Origin: a virus
IMG/VR virus record: IMGVR_UViG_3300020195_000005
Coordinates: 1 to 34,408 of that record
Length of the DNA stretch: 34,408 nucleotides
Direction: 5' to 3' (one strand)
The position numbers and the translations under genes were made by a program. Below are positions 7,153-15,434 of the stretch, in pieces. The first letter of the stretch is position 1; every line of letters begins with the position of its first letter. A model generated the notes under the pieces. It was not told the DNA's origin. It searched no databases and worked only from the letters and a program-made list of their open reading frames with translations.

Positions 7153-7905
7153 TTAGTGTCCGTCGAATTTGTCTCTGAACGTCATTCTTAAAATTGGAGA
7201 GCCCGTCGCCGTTCCCGTCCACTTAACTGAATTTGCACCCGCAGCTAGTTTTAAAAAATCTCCTGAGAAACTTGAGATCCGATTGACTGCTCCTTCATCC
7301 ACAACAGTCAACAAATCCGTATCAATGTCAATAAACCCGGTCGTAACTGGGATTGCGCGATTATAGATAAAAAACTTGCCAGTCGTGAGATTGTCGATCC
7401 GGAGCCCAGAAGCAATCTCAACGCTTCCCGCCATTACACGGATTATAGAATTAGTTTCGAGACTGCCAACCGTGGGGAACGAATCTGTCTGCGGAGTTGC
7501 TGTAATAGTTTTGTTGGTCACGGTTTGAGTTACAGCCTCAAAACCATAGTCATCGGATACCAGTTCGGCTTCCCATTTAATGCGTCTTAAGTCGGATTCC
7601 TCATAAGATGAACTGAAATATGTTTTCTGAACGTAAAGACGTCTGTCATCATAAATTGTTAGATAAAATTTGCCGTTGTCCATGGCGCCTTTTATACTGT
7701 TTAGTTCAGCCCGGGAATTGTCGCTGAGATCGTTGTATATCATCCCACCAATTCGGAGCGTCAGACCTGACTTAAAACCAACATCAGAAATAAAGCCGTG
7801 CCGACGCGGAATGATAACAGAATCAACTCTGGACTGTTCTGTTATCTCGAAAGTATCAACCGAGTTCCCAAGTGCTAATGATCCAAGAGCAATTAAAAGT
7901 GCCAT
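7153..7905 (-). CDS. Distal tail (Dit-like) protein
   Basis: It encodes 250 residues. The N-terminal half carries RRHGFISDVGFKSGLTLRIG and a RIKWEAELVSDDYGFEA segment, features of the Dit/N-terminal tail-tip ring fold that caps the tube. The C-terminal half is a beta-sandwich-like extension (IRVMAGSVEIASGLRI, FFIYNRAI, TGSPILRMTFRD). Its start overlaps the stop of the tape measure gene (TAATG). In siphoviruses Dit follows the tape measure, as here. It could also be classed as the minor tail protein of lambda gpL position. Confidence 0.7.
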   Translation of the reverse strand: MALLIALGSLALGNSVDTFEITEQSRVDSVIIPRRHGFISDVGFKSGLTLRIGGMIYNDLSDNSRAELNSIKGAMDNGKFYLTIYDDRRLYVQKTYFSSSYEESDLRRIKWEAELVSDDYGFEAVTQTVTNKTITATPQTDSFPTVGSLETNSIIRVMAGSVEIASGLRIDNLTTGKFFIYNRAIPVTTGFIDIDTDLLTVVDEGAVNRISSFSGDFLKLAAGANSVKWTGTATGSPILRMTFRDKFDGH

Positions 7906-9749
7906 TAGCGTGCGAGCTCCTCTTTCAGTACCCGAACAAAATCTTTCATGTTAGAGGGACTATTTAAAATCGCTTCGTTGATTTGAATATGAACCGTGGT
8001 TCCGCCACCACCACCACCAAACATTCCCTTTTTACTTAACGGCACAACTGCTTCCGGTCCTGCTTCGCCAATCAAAGCAATAGTCGGTTTAGATACTATT
8101 CCGCCATCGGCCATTTTTGGGATGTCAGCAAAAGTGATACTTGGGTCACTTCCACCACCTCCGCTCACTCCACCCATTTTTGAAATTCCTGGAGCCGAGC
8201 CAACAGCAGCGGAAACAGCTGATACACCAATAGCGGCCGCTCCACCCAGTGTTGCGATCGATGCTAGGATAGCTGCGGGTGCCCATAAAGCCGCGATAGC
8301 GGAAGCAGCAAATGCAACTATGCCAACCGTTAACGTGGCGGCAATAGCTGACGCAATTACCATTAAGCCTTGAGTGGCAACATATGTTGCACCCATCAAT
8401 TTTATCTGTCCAGATATTGCGGTGAACCCAGAGCCAATTGTGGCTGTGAACGCAGTTGTGACGGCTAAGGATTCATTTAAAGTCGCGATAGGTTCAAGCG
8501 CGTCTTCAATGCTTGATCCTAGCCCGGATAATGCAGTGTCCCCACCTGCCCCAAAGCCGGCACCGCCGGGCAAAACTGGTGGCGCTCCTTTGCCCTTTGT
8601 TAATTCAATGCGATTGAACTTTCTGAACTTGTCAATCACTTCATCTTTAACGCGACCGAACAATTTCATGTTTGCAGTGAGGTCACGGAACTGCATAGAA
8701 TTGTCTTTGACCAGCAATGTATTTTCTTCCGCCACTTTGCTTTTGCCGTCTCCACCAAACCCGAGCATACTTCCTAATGCTGAGAATATTCCTTTTCCGC
8801 CATCCTTGTCACCAAACAAAGCAGCGAGTGCTTTGTTGGCCAGCATCCTTGAAAATGCCTTTAGCACGTCGTCTGAGAATGATATTAGAACAGACTTTAA
8901 ACTTTCCACCTTACCTTTGAAAACATCAAAGATCGCCGTTGAAAGTCCTGTTTCCATGGCAGCGCCGATACTAGCACCGAGAGTTTTCATACTGTCGGCC
9001 ATAGATTCAAAATTTGATTTGAACCCCTCTGCAAACTTCCCCCACAGTTGTGTAGCTCGTACCACTCCTTTCTCAGTACCCTCTTGAAAGTCGGACATGA
9101 ACTTATCAACTGTACTTTTCATCTTCCCGATTGCTCTGTTGAAATCATCTGCAAAATTAGTGCCGAGAAACTTGTCTGACAAGAATGCAAGCGCCACGAC
9201 CAACGCAACAACGGCCGCAGTTATAAGAATGATTTGAAGACTAGCAAGTGTGAATATTCCAGCAAACGCCACTCCCAGTTTTATAATAGCCTGCATGGTT
9301 TGAAGTAGCTTACCTATTGCAATTCCTAATGTGCCAACCACAACGGCAATTGCAGAGTATTTTATAAACTGATTGACCATGACTTGATGTCTAATTACAA
9401 ATTTGGATACAGCATTCACCACACCGTTTAAGATATCTGTGAATGCAGTCAGTGAAGGAGTTGCGGCGATAGCCACGTTGTTTGCGAGCACCTGAAATGC
9501 ATTGCTCACCTGGTTTAGTTGGTTGCCTAATGCCGGGATATCTTTAGCAGCTTTGTTAAAAGCAGCGCCAACACCAGCCGTCACTGCCCCACCAAAGAAA
9601 ATCATAGTCCGGCTTACTTCCGAAATCTCTCGTCCGAGGCTTTTGAACTGTTTAGCCGTTTGGTCAATCTGATTTCGGACGTTGCCAGCTTTGTTTTGAA
9701 AGCCTGCATCATCTAGTATGACATCAACTTTAATTTCTGGATTACTCAT
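7905..9749 (-). CDS. Tape measure protein
   Basis: It encodes 614 residues, helical and alanine-rich. The N-terminus (about 15-50) is a charged coiled coil (AGNVRNQIDQTAKQFKSLGR). Strongly hydrophobic stretches occur at roughly 130-190 and 450-520, as in tape measures that insert into the host membrane. The C-terminus GEAGPEAVVPLSK is a motif commonly found near the end of such proteins. It follows the frameshifted chaperone pair and precedes Dit. It is short: at about 0.15 nm per residue it would specify a tail near 90 nm. No lytic domain is seen. Confidence 0.9.
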   Translation of the reverse strand: MSNPEIKVDVILDDAGFQNKAGNVRNQIDQTAKQFKSLGREISEVSRTMIFFGGAVTAGVGAAFNKAAKDIPALGNQLNQVSNAFQVLANNVAIAATPSLTAFTDILNGVVNAVSKFVIRHQVMVNQFIKYSAIAVVVGTLGIAIGKLLQTMQAIIKLGVAFAGIFTLASLQIILITAAVVALVVALAFLSDKFLGTNFADDFNRAIGKMKSTVDKFMSDFQEGTEKGVVRATQLWGKFAEGFKSNFESMADSMKTLGASIGAAMETGLSTAIFDVFKGKVESLKSVLISFSDDVLKAFSRMLANKALAALFGDKDGGKGIFSALGSMLGFGGDGKSKVAEENTLLVKDNSMQFRDLTANMKLFGRVKDEVIDKFRKFNRIELTKGKGAPPVLPGGAGFGAGGDTALSGLGSSIEDALEPIATLNESLAVTTAFTATIGSGFTAISGQIKLMGATYVATQGLMVIASAIAATLTVGIVAFAASAIAALWAPAAILASIATLGGAAAIGVSAVSAAVGSAPGISKMGGVSGGGGSDPSITFADIPKMADGGIVSKPTIALIGEAGPEAVVPLSKKGMFGGGGGGTTVHIQINEAILNSPSNMKDFVRVLKEELAR

Positions 9750-10323
9750 CAGAATATACCTGTTGCTATGTCAAAAACCGGCATCACGTCTTTACGTGCC
9801 GACAATGATTTTTTCAATTGTTTTTGGCGAGACCTAGTTTGATCATTTAATTCTTTGAGCAAGATCACGGCTTGGACAAATGTCATGTTTTTGATCTCCT
9901 CGAATGTCATGTTGAACGGCGCGATTTTAAATATAAAAACCATCGTCGCCCAAGTTAGTGGGGACTCTTCGGAACCGCCTGAGCGGCTTCTGGAATCCTT
10001 ACCTATTTTTTTTCCTCACCCTTCAGCCCTGACACCAGCATTACTTCACTCAACAAGCTGCCCAGCTCAGCAATATCAGAAAATTTAAACATCTCCCCAA
10101 CTTGTTGAATTGTAAGCGATGGCGTCTTTTTTCTAAGCGATAAGTACACGAAAAAAAGAAGGTTTCGCAGCTTCTTTAATGCAATATGAAAACTCTCAAG
10201 GTCGCACTCGAACTTTTCCTCAGCTTGGGCAATGTCCCAAAGTGTAAGTGGGGATATCTCGTATTCTAGTTCCCCCACTTTTATTTTTTTTGAATTTTCA
10301 CCAAGAACCAAACTAAGCGACAT
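9749..10323 (-). CDS. Tail assembly chaperone GT-type fusion made by -1 frameshift
   Basis: The upstream 106-residue frame ends GAG GAA AAA AAA TAG. Slipping back one base on the A8 run changes the next codon to ATA. The frame then stays open for 85 codons, to a stop overlapping the tape measure start. The join reads EKK-IGKDSRSRSGGSEESPLTWA, then IFKIAPFNMTFEEIKNMTF, giving a 191-residue fusion. This is the lambda G/GT arrangement: the long form binds tape measure and tail-tube subunits during assembly. The downstream part has no convincing independent ribosome site at its first Met (9943), which supports synthesis by frameshift. Confidence 0.85.
10003..10013 (-). promoter_or_regulatory. Slippery site for -1 programmed ribosomal frameshift
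   Basis: On the minus strand the site is A8 followed by TAG. The heptamer A-AAA-AAA fits the X-XXY-YYZ rule, and the zero-frame stop is immediately adjacent, which favours pausing. The sequence just downstream includes AGCCGCTCAGGCGGTT, which can pair as GCCG(C)/CGGC-type stems and may act as a stimulator. Shifted translation continues into the tail chaperone extension. Confidence 0.8.
10003..10323 (-). CDS. Tail assembly chaperone G-type (short form)
   Basis: It encodes 106 residues, helical and acidic, with ISPLTLWDIAQAEEKFECDL followed by a LRNLLFFVYLSLRKK helix: the character of the tail assembly chaperones that lie between tube and tape measure genes. AAGGAGCATGC gives a strong ribosome site. 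Termination at TAG makes the short form; slippage makes the GT-like form. The short form is expected in excess over the fusion. Confidence 0.85.
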   Translation of the reverse strand: MSLSLVLGENSKKIKVGELEYEISPLTLWDIAQAEEKFECDLESFHIALKKLRNLLFFVYLSLRKKTPSLTIQQVGEMFKFSDIAELGSLLSEVMLVSGLKGEEKK

Positions 10324-10332
10324 GCATGCTCC

Positions 10333-11256
10333 TTATGTTAAAGTGATCGTGAACTCGTTGTCTGTACCAAAGAACCCCAGGCTGATATCGTACATGTAAA
10401 TCCCATTCTCATCGGTCGGATCGATGCTGTCATATTGCGTTTTGGATGTAGCAGTAATAGTCGCAATATTTCCAGCTGCTGATCCATGGGAAGCTGTGAA
10501 ATTGACTGCGGTGTCTGACTGCCATTCGCTCCACATCGGCTCAGTCGCTTCAAGTTCAGCCTCAAGTTTCAATTTCCCAGTTGGGGAGCGTGACCCGATT
10601 ATCACACCCAGCATCGCATTTACTGAGTTTATCGATGGGCGCTCGACAATCTGATTGTTAATGTTGAGTGAATAATCTTTTGTTACTCCAACAAATCCAG
10701 AAACCGCCATAGCGACCGACTCACTCGGAACACCGATCGTGCTTTCGTAAGTTGGTGAAACCATAGCAACGTCAGTAGGTATCTGATAAATACCTTTGTA
10801 CGTCCACTTCACCATCGGAATCTTTCCGGCTTCTGCCACAATTTCAAACGACCCGCGGCATCCCGTAGCTTTATAAAGATGCCCATCTTTGTAAATCCAA
10901 AGCGTGCATGATCCCGACGGTGTACCAGGATTGTAGACAACCGAAGTTCCGGGACTTACAGTCTCAGTCATTCCGCATGACCTGAAAAGCGGAGAGAGTC
11001 TGCCGATAGTGCCAGCAGTTCCGCCGTTCTTCAGTTCTGTTTCAAACGATATATCCCAAACCATTTTTGATCTGGAAGATGCCAAAGATGATAGAGAAGC
11101 TCGAAGCGGCTTCCGCTCAATCTTTTCACTTCCTGCTTTAATGCTCAAACTAAAAATCTCAACCTCGTTGGCACTTACTGCAGGCGTTGGATCCGTGGCA
11201 TAAGTTGCTTCGATTTTTGCTAATAGGACTGTTCTGTTTGCTAATAAACCCGGCAT
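10333..11256 (-). CDS. Major tail tube protein
   Basis: It encodes 307 residues. The opening LLANRTVLLAKIEATYATDP and the later RSKMVWDISFETELKNGG are characteristic of siphovirus tail tube subunits, where a beta-sandwich polymerises into stacked hexameric rings. The C-terminal 90 residues (TASHGSAAGNIATITATSKT and beyond) include a glycine-rich beta segment. AGGAGAATAAAATT precedes the ATG. It lies upstream of the chaperone pair, in the canonical order. Confidence 0.85.
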   Translation of the reverse strand: MPGLLANRTVLLAKIEATYATDPTPAVSANEVEIFSLSIKAGSEKIERKPLRASLSSLASSRSKMVWDISFETELKNGGTAGTIGRLSPLFRSCGMTETVSPGTSVVYNPGTPSGSCTLWIYKDGHLYKATGCRGSFEIVAEAGKIPMVKWTYKGIYQIPTDVAMVSPTYESTIGVPSESVAMAVSGFVGVTKDYSLNINNQIVERPSINSVNAMLGVIIGSRSPTGKLKLEAELEATEPMWSEWQSDTAVNFTASHGSAAGNIATITATSKTQYDSIDPTDENGIYMYDISLGFFGTDNEFTITLT

Positions 11257-11260
11257 AATT

Positions 11261-11782
11261 TTATTCTCCTGTTAATACTTTTAATGGTTTCTCTAAAGAT
11301 GTTTCGCCTGTTGCGTCACTCTCGTTCAATAAGACGCACTTACACTTTGATCGGCACACCGACCAGCCTGTTCTCGGAAGCCCTCGTAGCTTCCAGTTTG
11401 AGAATATATCCACTTCTCCATGTCTTGGAGTGCAATCATAACATGCTTCGTTGCCTTCTTGGATCGATACCGCAATCCATGTCAATTTCGTTTCGTCTGT
11501 AAATCCGAATCTTAACCCCGATGCTTTGCGGCCAAGCGCGCCAAGCTGTCCCGTCACATCGTCGCCGATTGATTTGAAAAACTCCCCGAAAATTCTTCCG
11601 CTATTTTCAAGATCATCTATAAGCAAGCCACGGATAACGTCATTGGCGATGCCGGCCTCTTTCAGCGTCTGAATGTATTCTGCAAGCGTAACAGCTGTCC
11701 GCGTCGACTTCGCCGTGAGATTGATCTCTAAAAGCCCAATGGATTTGTTCAACGCTTTATTTACTTCTGAATCGAAACTCAT
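11261..11782 (-). CDS. Virion-morphogenesis protein with Cys/His C-terminal motif
   Basis: It encodes 173 residues. The C-terminal part has CYDCTPRHGEVDIFSNW, then GLPRTGWSVCRSKCKCVL: a conserved-looking C-x2-C-x2-RHG plus C-x3-C-x-C cluster like that at the end of phage head-morphogenesis (Mu gpF-like) proteins, probably metal-binding. The N-terminal 110 residues are helical. It overlaps the preceding gene by ATGA. Its position between tail completion and tail tube genes suggests a minor connector or morphogenesis factor. Confidence 0.6.
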   Translation of the reverse strand: MSFDSEVNKALNKSIGLLEINLTAKSTRTAVTLAEYIQTLKEAGIANDVIRGLLIDDLENSGRIFGEFFKSIGDDVTGQLGALGRKASGLRFGFTDETKLTWIAVSIQEGNEACYDCTPRHGEVDIFSNWKLRGLPRTGWSVCRSKCKCVLLNESDATGETSLEKPLKVLTGE

Positions 11783-12240
11783 GATTTTGTAAACTTTATA
11801 ATTTCAGCTCTTAGAAACGCCATAATCTTAGCTCGCGATCCCACAGAAATGCCCATAAATGCACGCTTTGGATTCTTCCCCAATCCCTCTTGGTGGATAT
11901 AACCAAGCTGCCCGATTCGCATCTTCGCTTTAGGATGTAATCCTTTCAAAAAGACGCGCGTATGATTCACAGCCACCTTTTCGACAGCGTAATTATTTTC
12001 GGTAACGAAACTTCTGTGATTTGCGATCAATGGCTTTTGATGTCCTAACGCGAGCAGCTTCTTTTTGGCGTAAGTTTTTTTGTTTGGCATAAAAACATTC
12101 CCAGAAAAATCAATGCCGGCGCGCGTGTCGCCGGCTATTTGCCTAATCACAATGCGCCCAGCCTCAAGCATTTGCTCAGTCAAATCAAGAGTCTTTGCCA
12201 AAACCCCAAGCCGCACAGTCACCTTTGCGCCATTAGCCAT
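11779..12240 (-). CDS. HK97 gp10-like tail completion / neck protein
   Basis: It encodes 153 residues. It is basic with a helical N-terminus (LTEQMLEAGRIVIRQIAGDT) followed by a lysine-rich mid-section and GYIHQEGLGKNPKRAFMGIS. The RAF-Ig/S pattern and size fit the HK97 gp10-like family that sits at the head-tail interface. It overlaps both neighbours (start within the end of the 12233 gene). The assignment is by sequence character and position. Confidence 0.65.
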   Translation of the reverse strand: MANGAKVTVRLGVLAKTLDLTEQMLEAGRIVIRQIAGDTRAGIDFSGNVFMPNKKTYAKKKLLALGHQKPLIANHRSFVTENNYAVEKVAVNHTRVFLKGLHPKAKMRIGQLGYIHQEGLGKNPKRAFMGISVGSRAKIMAFLRAEIIKFTKS

Positions 12241-12508
12241 TTTTTACGTCCTCGGCTTCAACTATTTCAATCGGTGCTTTTTTCTTATTCACTTCGTCGG
12301 CAAACTCAACACCGATTAAAACCGTCTCAGTGATGTGTTTTAAAAAAATCCGATCAATCACAAATTCAGTGAAATCAATTAACTCAGCCTGAGGATTTGA
12401 AAGAACCATGTCGATGTCGATAGTCTTAAACGCTTCGATAAGCTGGGCTTTCACCTTCGCTTCGAGCTTCAATTCCTTATTGACTAAAGAACTAATCGTC
12501 TTTTCCAT
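12233..12508 (-). CDS. Small head-tail junction region protein
   Basis: I take the start at the Met of MEKTISSLVN (91 residues); the upstream 27 codons of the open frame overlap the 50-residue gene before it. The protein is helical and acidic, with no cysteines, ending IEIVEAEDVKNG. Its place between small connector genes and the gp10-like gene suggests a structural or assembly role. The family is not recognised. Confidence 0.55.
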   Translation of the reverse strand: MEKTISSLVNKELKLEAKVKAQLIEAFKTIDIDMVLSNPQAELIDFTEFVIDRIFLKHITETVLIGVEFADEVNKKKAPIEIVEAEDVKNG

Positions 12509-12644
12509 CGTCCTTCTTCGCCTTTGCTTTTGGTTGTTCTTTTGTGATGTTGCGAACTTCATCGCCGATATTTGCGACAACAAAATCACCGCAATCTTTC
12601 AGCACGTTCCATTCTCTGCCGTCAAACTTGATTGTATTTAACAT
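12492..12644 (-). CDS. 50-residue protein with lysine-rich tail
   Basis: ATG preceded by GTGGAG nine bases away. The N-terminal half (LNTIKFDGREWNVLKDCGDF) looks like a small beta unit. The C-terminal 15 residues are a Lys/Asp tail (KAKAKKDDGKDD). It ends 17 bases inside the next gene. Unknown; compact genes of this kind between connector genes are usually minor structural or assembly proteins. Confidence 0.6.
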   Translation of the reverse strand: MLNTIKFDGREWNVLKDCGDFVVANIGDEVRNITKEQPKAKAKKDDGKDD

Positions 12645-12650
12645 TTTTGC

Positions 12651-12818
12651 TTACTCCACTTCTTTTAAAATCAACATTCCGTTTTCTTCAACCACTCTGC
12701 CTTTATCAACTTCCATGACCACCCCCGTAGATATGTCGCGCAGATAACACGCGAACCAGTTTTCGCCCTTGATCTCATAAAACCGATCACCGAATGTAAC
12801 GATCTTACGCGGTAACAT
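12651..12818 (-). CDS. 55-residue beta-rich small protein
   Basis: It starts inside the 3' end of the tail terminator-like gene (14-base overlap) and ends seven bases before the next ATG. The sequence (ITV-like core: RKIVTFGDRFYEIKGENW, CYLRDISTGVVMEVD, GRVVEENGML) suggests a single small beta barrel, of the type often labelled KOW/SH3-like in phages, though I cannot assign a family. It sits in the head-tail joining block. Confidence 0.6.
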   Translation of the reverse strand: MLPRKIVTFGDRFYEIKGENWFACYLRDISTGVVMEVDKGRVVEENGMLILKEVE

Positions 12819-13227
12819 AATCCAAAGAATCCTCAGCTATGAAAACCAAATCTGCTAAAATGTAATCCGATTCGACAGAAACTTTCATATTCGAAAACCT
12901 GCAATATCTAATGTTATCAACGCGATAATTCTGCGATGAGTGAATGTCTCGCAAAATGTTTTGAAGCAAGTTGTGGGCGTTGTCATACTCTTTCACAAAT
13001 AATGATTCCGATGTCTTGAACGCCAGATGAATCGTCATCACACGCTTAGGAAAAAAACGCGTCGCAAGGTTGTCCCCCTCGCCTAGACTCGTTTCTGCGT
13101 TCTCAATGAAATATTTCATATTGAAATTCTCGCTCTCGTTCGCAAGATTGATTCCATTCTGCGCTTCAGATAATTTGAAAGACCCAAGCCGACGCTTGAA
13201 ATAACCCTTGATCGTAGCGTAACTCAT
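12805..13227 (-). CDS. Tail terminator / neck-type protein
   Basis: It encodes 140 residues. An N-terminal helix and loop (TIKGYFKRRLGSFKL) precede a section with PKRVMTIHLAFKTSESLF and LLQNILRDIHSS, ending in a beta strand (SDYILADLVFIAED). Size, charge and position between connector and gp10-like genes match lambda gpU-like tail terminators. It is coupled by ATGA to the preceding gene. Confidence 0.5.
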   Translation of the reverse strand: MSYATIKGYFKRRLGSFKLSEAQNGINLANESENFNMKYFIENAETSLGEGDNLATRFFPKRVMTIHLAFKTSESLFVKEYDNAHNLLQNILRDIHSSQNYRVDNIRYCRFSNMKVSVESDYILADLVFIAEDSLDYVTA

Positions 13228-14129
13228 CGCAACAACCTTACCGACCCGGCATCGCGGTTCTGTTCATCTTCCCCGCCTATCCCACCGGATTGATTCGCGT
13301 CATACTGAAACTTCACTTTTGAAAACATAGCGTCATATTGCTTTTCGTAGCTTTCCGATAAAGCCCACCACTTATCATCAACTTCTTTTGAGAAATCTCT
13401 GCAGATCAATGCAAGCGACTTTTTAATCAACGGCACCTTTAGATCAGAACTTTCCAAAATCAAAGCTGGACGATACCCTCGCGCGTTTACATCTAGCATC
13501 ATTTCATTGAAAGATTGATCGATCTTCTTTTGAAATCCGCGGCGCAGCGTGAAATTATAAGAACTAGTCGGGTTTGTCGCCCATGCCGCGTCAACTGTGA
13601 TAGTGCCTGTGGATTTAACAAAATCGGTTACAACACGCTTTTGAATAACACCTGTCGCCGGGTCACTAGCTTCGATAACCCCACCATTCCAATAATCATC
13701 CGCGTAAGTTTTGAGATTTAATGCCACCAATGTCGTTGAAGTCGATGAAGAAACCACATCGCCGATGCCTTCGTTTCTTCCTAAAATATCCGATTGCTCG
13801 TTCAGCAAATCTTCATCAATCACCGAGATCGCAAGACGATTTAGAACAACATCAAACAAAACTGTTTGGTAGTAAGTGATCGAACTAATAATATATTTAA
13901 AGTCACAAACAAAATTTTCTCCAAGAGCCGTGTTAATACTCAAATTGAAATCATAAGTTATCTCGCCTGTCGTTGCGTTAACTACCGCAGTAGTTCCAGC
14001 CGCAACAAGGGTTGTTCCGCCAGGCCCTTTGATCGTGACGGTCGCAGATGTAGAAATCGCTGGTCGGTTATTGATATAGGGCGTAATCGCGATTGTGTCG
14101 GTTATGTTGAGCAGTAATTCTTGTTTCAT
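13224..14129 (-). CDS. Head-tail adaptor with N-terminal Ig/BppU-like domain
   Basis: It encodes 301 residues and appears two-part. Residues 1-95 form a beta domain (ATVTIKGPGGTTLVAAGTTA, a repeated T/V alternation) like N-terminal virion modules. Residues about 100-300 contain LNEQSDILGRNEGIGDVV, SYNFTLRRGFQKKIDQSFNE and helices YRPALILESSDLK, as expected for an adaptor at the portal ring. The C-terminus is polar (GGIGGEDEQNRDAG). The fusion is inferred from composition, not from alignments. Confidence 0.55.
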   Translation of the reverse strand: MKQELLLNITDTIAITPYINNRPAISTSATVTIKGPGGTTLVAAGTTAVVNATTGEITYDFNLSINTALGENFVCDFKYIISSITYYQTVLFDVVLNRLAISVIDEDLLNEQSDILGRNEGIGDVVSSSTSTTLVALNLKTYADDYWNGGVIEASDPATGVIQKRVVTDFVKSTGTITVDAAWATNPTSSYNFTLRRGFQKKIDQSFNEMMLDVNARGYRPALILESSDLKVPLIKKSLALICRDFSKEVDDKWWALSESYEKQYDAMFSKVKFQYDANQSGGIGGEDEQNRDAGSVRLLR

Positions 14130-14311
14130 AATATCCCGCGATCCTGATTAACGCGTTTAGCTAGGCTCACGACTTCCTTTTTCATTGATTCGCGCTGTTG
14201 ACTGGTCGGTGGTTTACCGCCTGAAAAATCTTTAAACGCTTTGATTCTCATGTCCACAAGATGACTCACGCGCTGATTGGATACTTGTGACTTTTCTAAT
14301 TTCATGCTCAT
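14126..14311 (-). CDS. Small basic protein of head module
   Basis: It encodes 61 residues, basic and helical (HLVDMRIKAFKDFSGGKPPT, then SMKKEVVSLAKRVNQ). ATGA overlaps at both ends link it to the glycosyltransferase upstream and the adaptor downstream. It has no recognisable family; it could be a DNA- or capsid-binding minor protein. Confidence 0.6.
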   Translation of the reverse strand: MSMKLEKSQVSNQRVSHLVDMRIKAFKDFSGGKPPTSQQRESMKKEVVSLAKRVNQDRGIL

Positions 14312-15195
14312 AGTTTTTGCTCCTCGCGCGTATCAATAAATTTAGGTTTAGTCTCAGATGCGAATCTTTTAGGATCGCTCTTTTCAGCAGCGTCAAAAGA
14401 CGAATCCCTATAGTTCTGGAACAAATCAAGGTTTGATTCCATCGTCATAATGTGCCCACATTGCACGCGCGGGTCGATGTAAATCGGAATCCCTAGCTTA
14501 TTAGCTTGCGCGCAGAATGGCATTACCTCATCCATCTGCCTAAACGATGTGTCAGGGCGCGGGTCGCCGGAATAGTGAAAGTATGGTTTTTCCATGTCCC
14601 TGAAAACCGATGTTTTCATCAAGACACAACCAAGCCCGATAACATCAGCTAAAAACGGTTTGCCGTTAGGGTCAAAATAAGTGAATGGGCGCCACATACA
14701 CAGCTGGCGTCCGTCCTCATGGACAAATCCGAGCTCTTCATAATCTGATTTATAATCTAGCATTTCATGTTCCCATTCCACATATCGCCCCATGACCGGC
14801 GAATAAGGTTGCTGCTTTAAAAAATACATTCCCGATACGATGGGACGTTCATCAGAAATTGTCTCAAATAAAAGTTCAATCGCGTTTGAAGGGAAAGTTT
14901 GATCCATGTCCATAAAAAAAACATAATCCGCGCCACATTCAATCGCCTCATGAATAAACCGATTGCGGTTTGCATCCATTGGGAAATCGCCCAAGACTTT
15001 AATAGTTGTTGCGATTTTATTATTTTGTAATAAATTCAAAAGATTCATGGGATTAAATAAATTCAAGCAACTCATGTACGTTGCCTTCGGGACATCTTTC
15101 CCTGCTAGGGGTTGTCCGACGATTAACATTTTATAGCCAGCCTTGTGATGCCCTGCGACAACTGCCTTTGCATCACTGATACGGTTAGAAGTCAT
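14308..15195 (-). CDS. GT-A-fold glycosyltransferase in the head gene cluster
   Basis: It encodes 295 residues. A Rossmann-like start (YKMLIVGQPLAG) precedes RNRFIHEAIECGADYVFFMDMD at about 77-98. The DMD at 96-98 is a metal-binding DxD motif of GT-A enzymes that use nucleotide sugars. GLGCVLMKTSVF (187-198) and PRPDTSFRQMDEVMPFC carry the acceptor-side pattern common in phage GT2-like proteins. GGAGAAAATTAA precedes the ATG. Encoded between the capsid and connector genes, it may glycosylate a virion protein; modification of DNA or host glycans are alternatives. Family-level assignment is firm; substrate is unknown. Confidence 0.8.
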   Translation of the reverse strand: MTSNRISDAKAVVAGHHKAGYKMLIVGQPLAGKDVPKATYMSCLNLFNPMNLLNLLQNNKIATTIKVLGDFPMDANRNRFIHEAIECGADYVFFMDMDQTFPSNAIELLFETISDERPIVSGMYFLKQQPYSPVMGRYVEWEHEMLDYKSDYEELGFVHEDGRQLCMWRPFTYFDPNGKPFLADVIGLGCVLMKTSVFRDMEKPYFHYSGDPRPDTSFRQMDEVMPFCAQANKLGIPIYIDPRVQCGHIMTMESNLDLFQNYRDSSFDAAEKSDPKRFASETKPKFIDTREEQKL

Positions 15196-15210
15196 TTAAT
15201 TTTCTCCATG

Positions 15211-15378
15211 TTAAATTGTGTGATCTGATGCCGGAACATTCGCTGCTGTTACGGTTATCTCCCAGCCCTGCGCCTTCAAGGCCGCATTGGTCGGCTTGTC
15301 AGTGTCGGTTGCAATGATCGTTAGACCATCTGCACCACCAGCCCCAGGAACTTTCTTTGTCAAATTTTCTGTCGCCAT
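15211..15378 (-). CDS. 55-residue protein directly after the capsid gene
   Basis: AGGGGAGATT gives a strong ribosome site. The protein begins with a glycine-rich stretch (KKVPGAGGADGLTIIATDTD) and has a PTNAALKAQGWEITV section. It has no cysteine or TM. Its location just after the major capsid gene suggests a capsid-decorating, head-fibre or completion protein, but no family is recognised. Confidence 0.65.
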   Translation of the reverse strand: MATENLTKKVPGAGGADGLTIIATDTDKPTNAALKAQGWEITVTAANVPASDHTI

Positions 15379-15434
15379 AATCTCCCCTTAAAAGTTGTCC
15401 GTTTTTGTTGCTGGAACGGACAAACCAGTTAGCC

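Noticed and set aside
7996-9087. Long open plus-strand frames opposite the tape measure gene
   Set aside because: Proline/alanine-rich antisense shadows, no ribosome site, and the tape measure frame is clearly coding.
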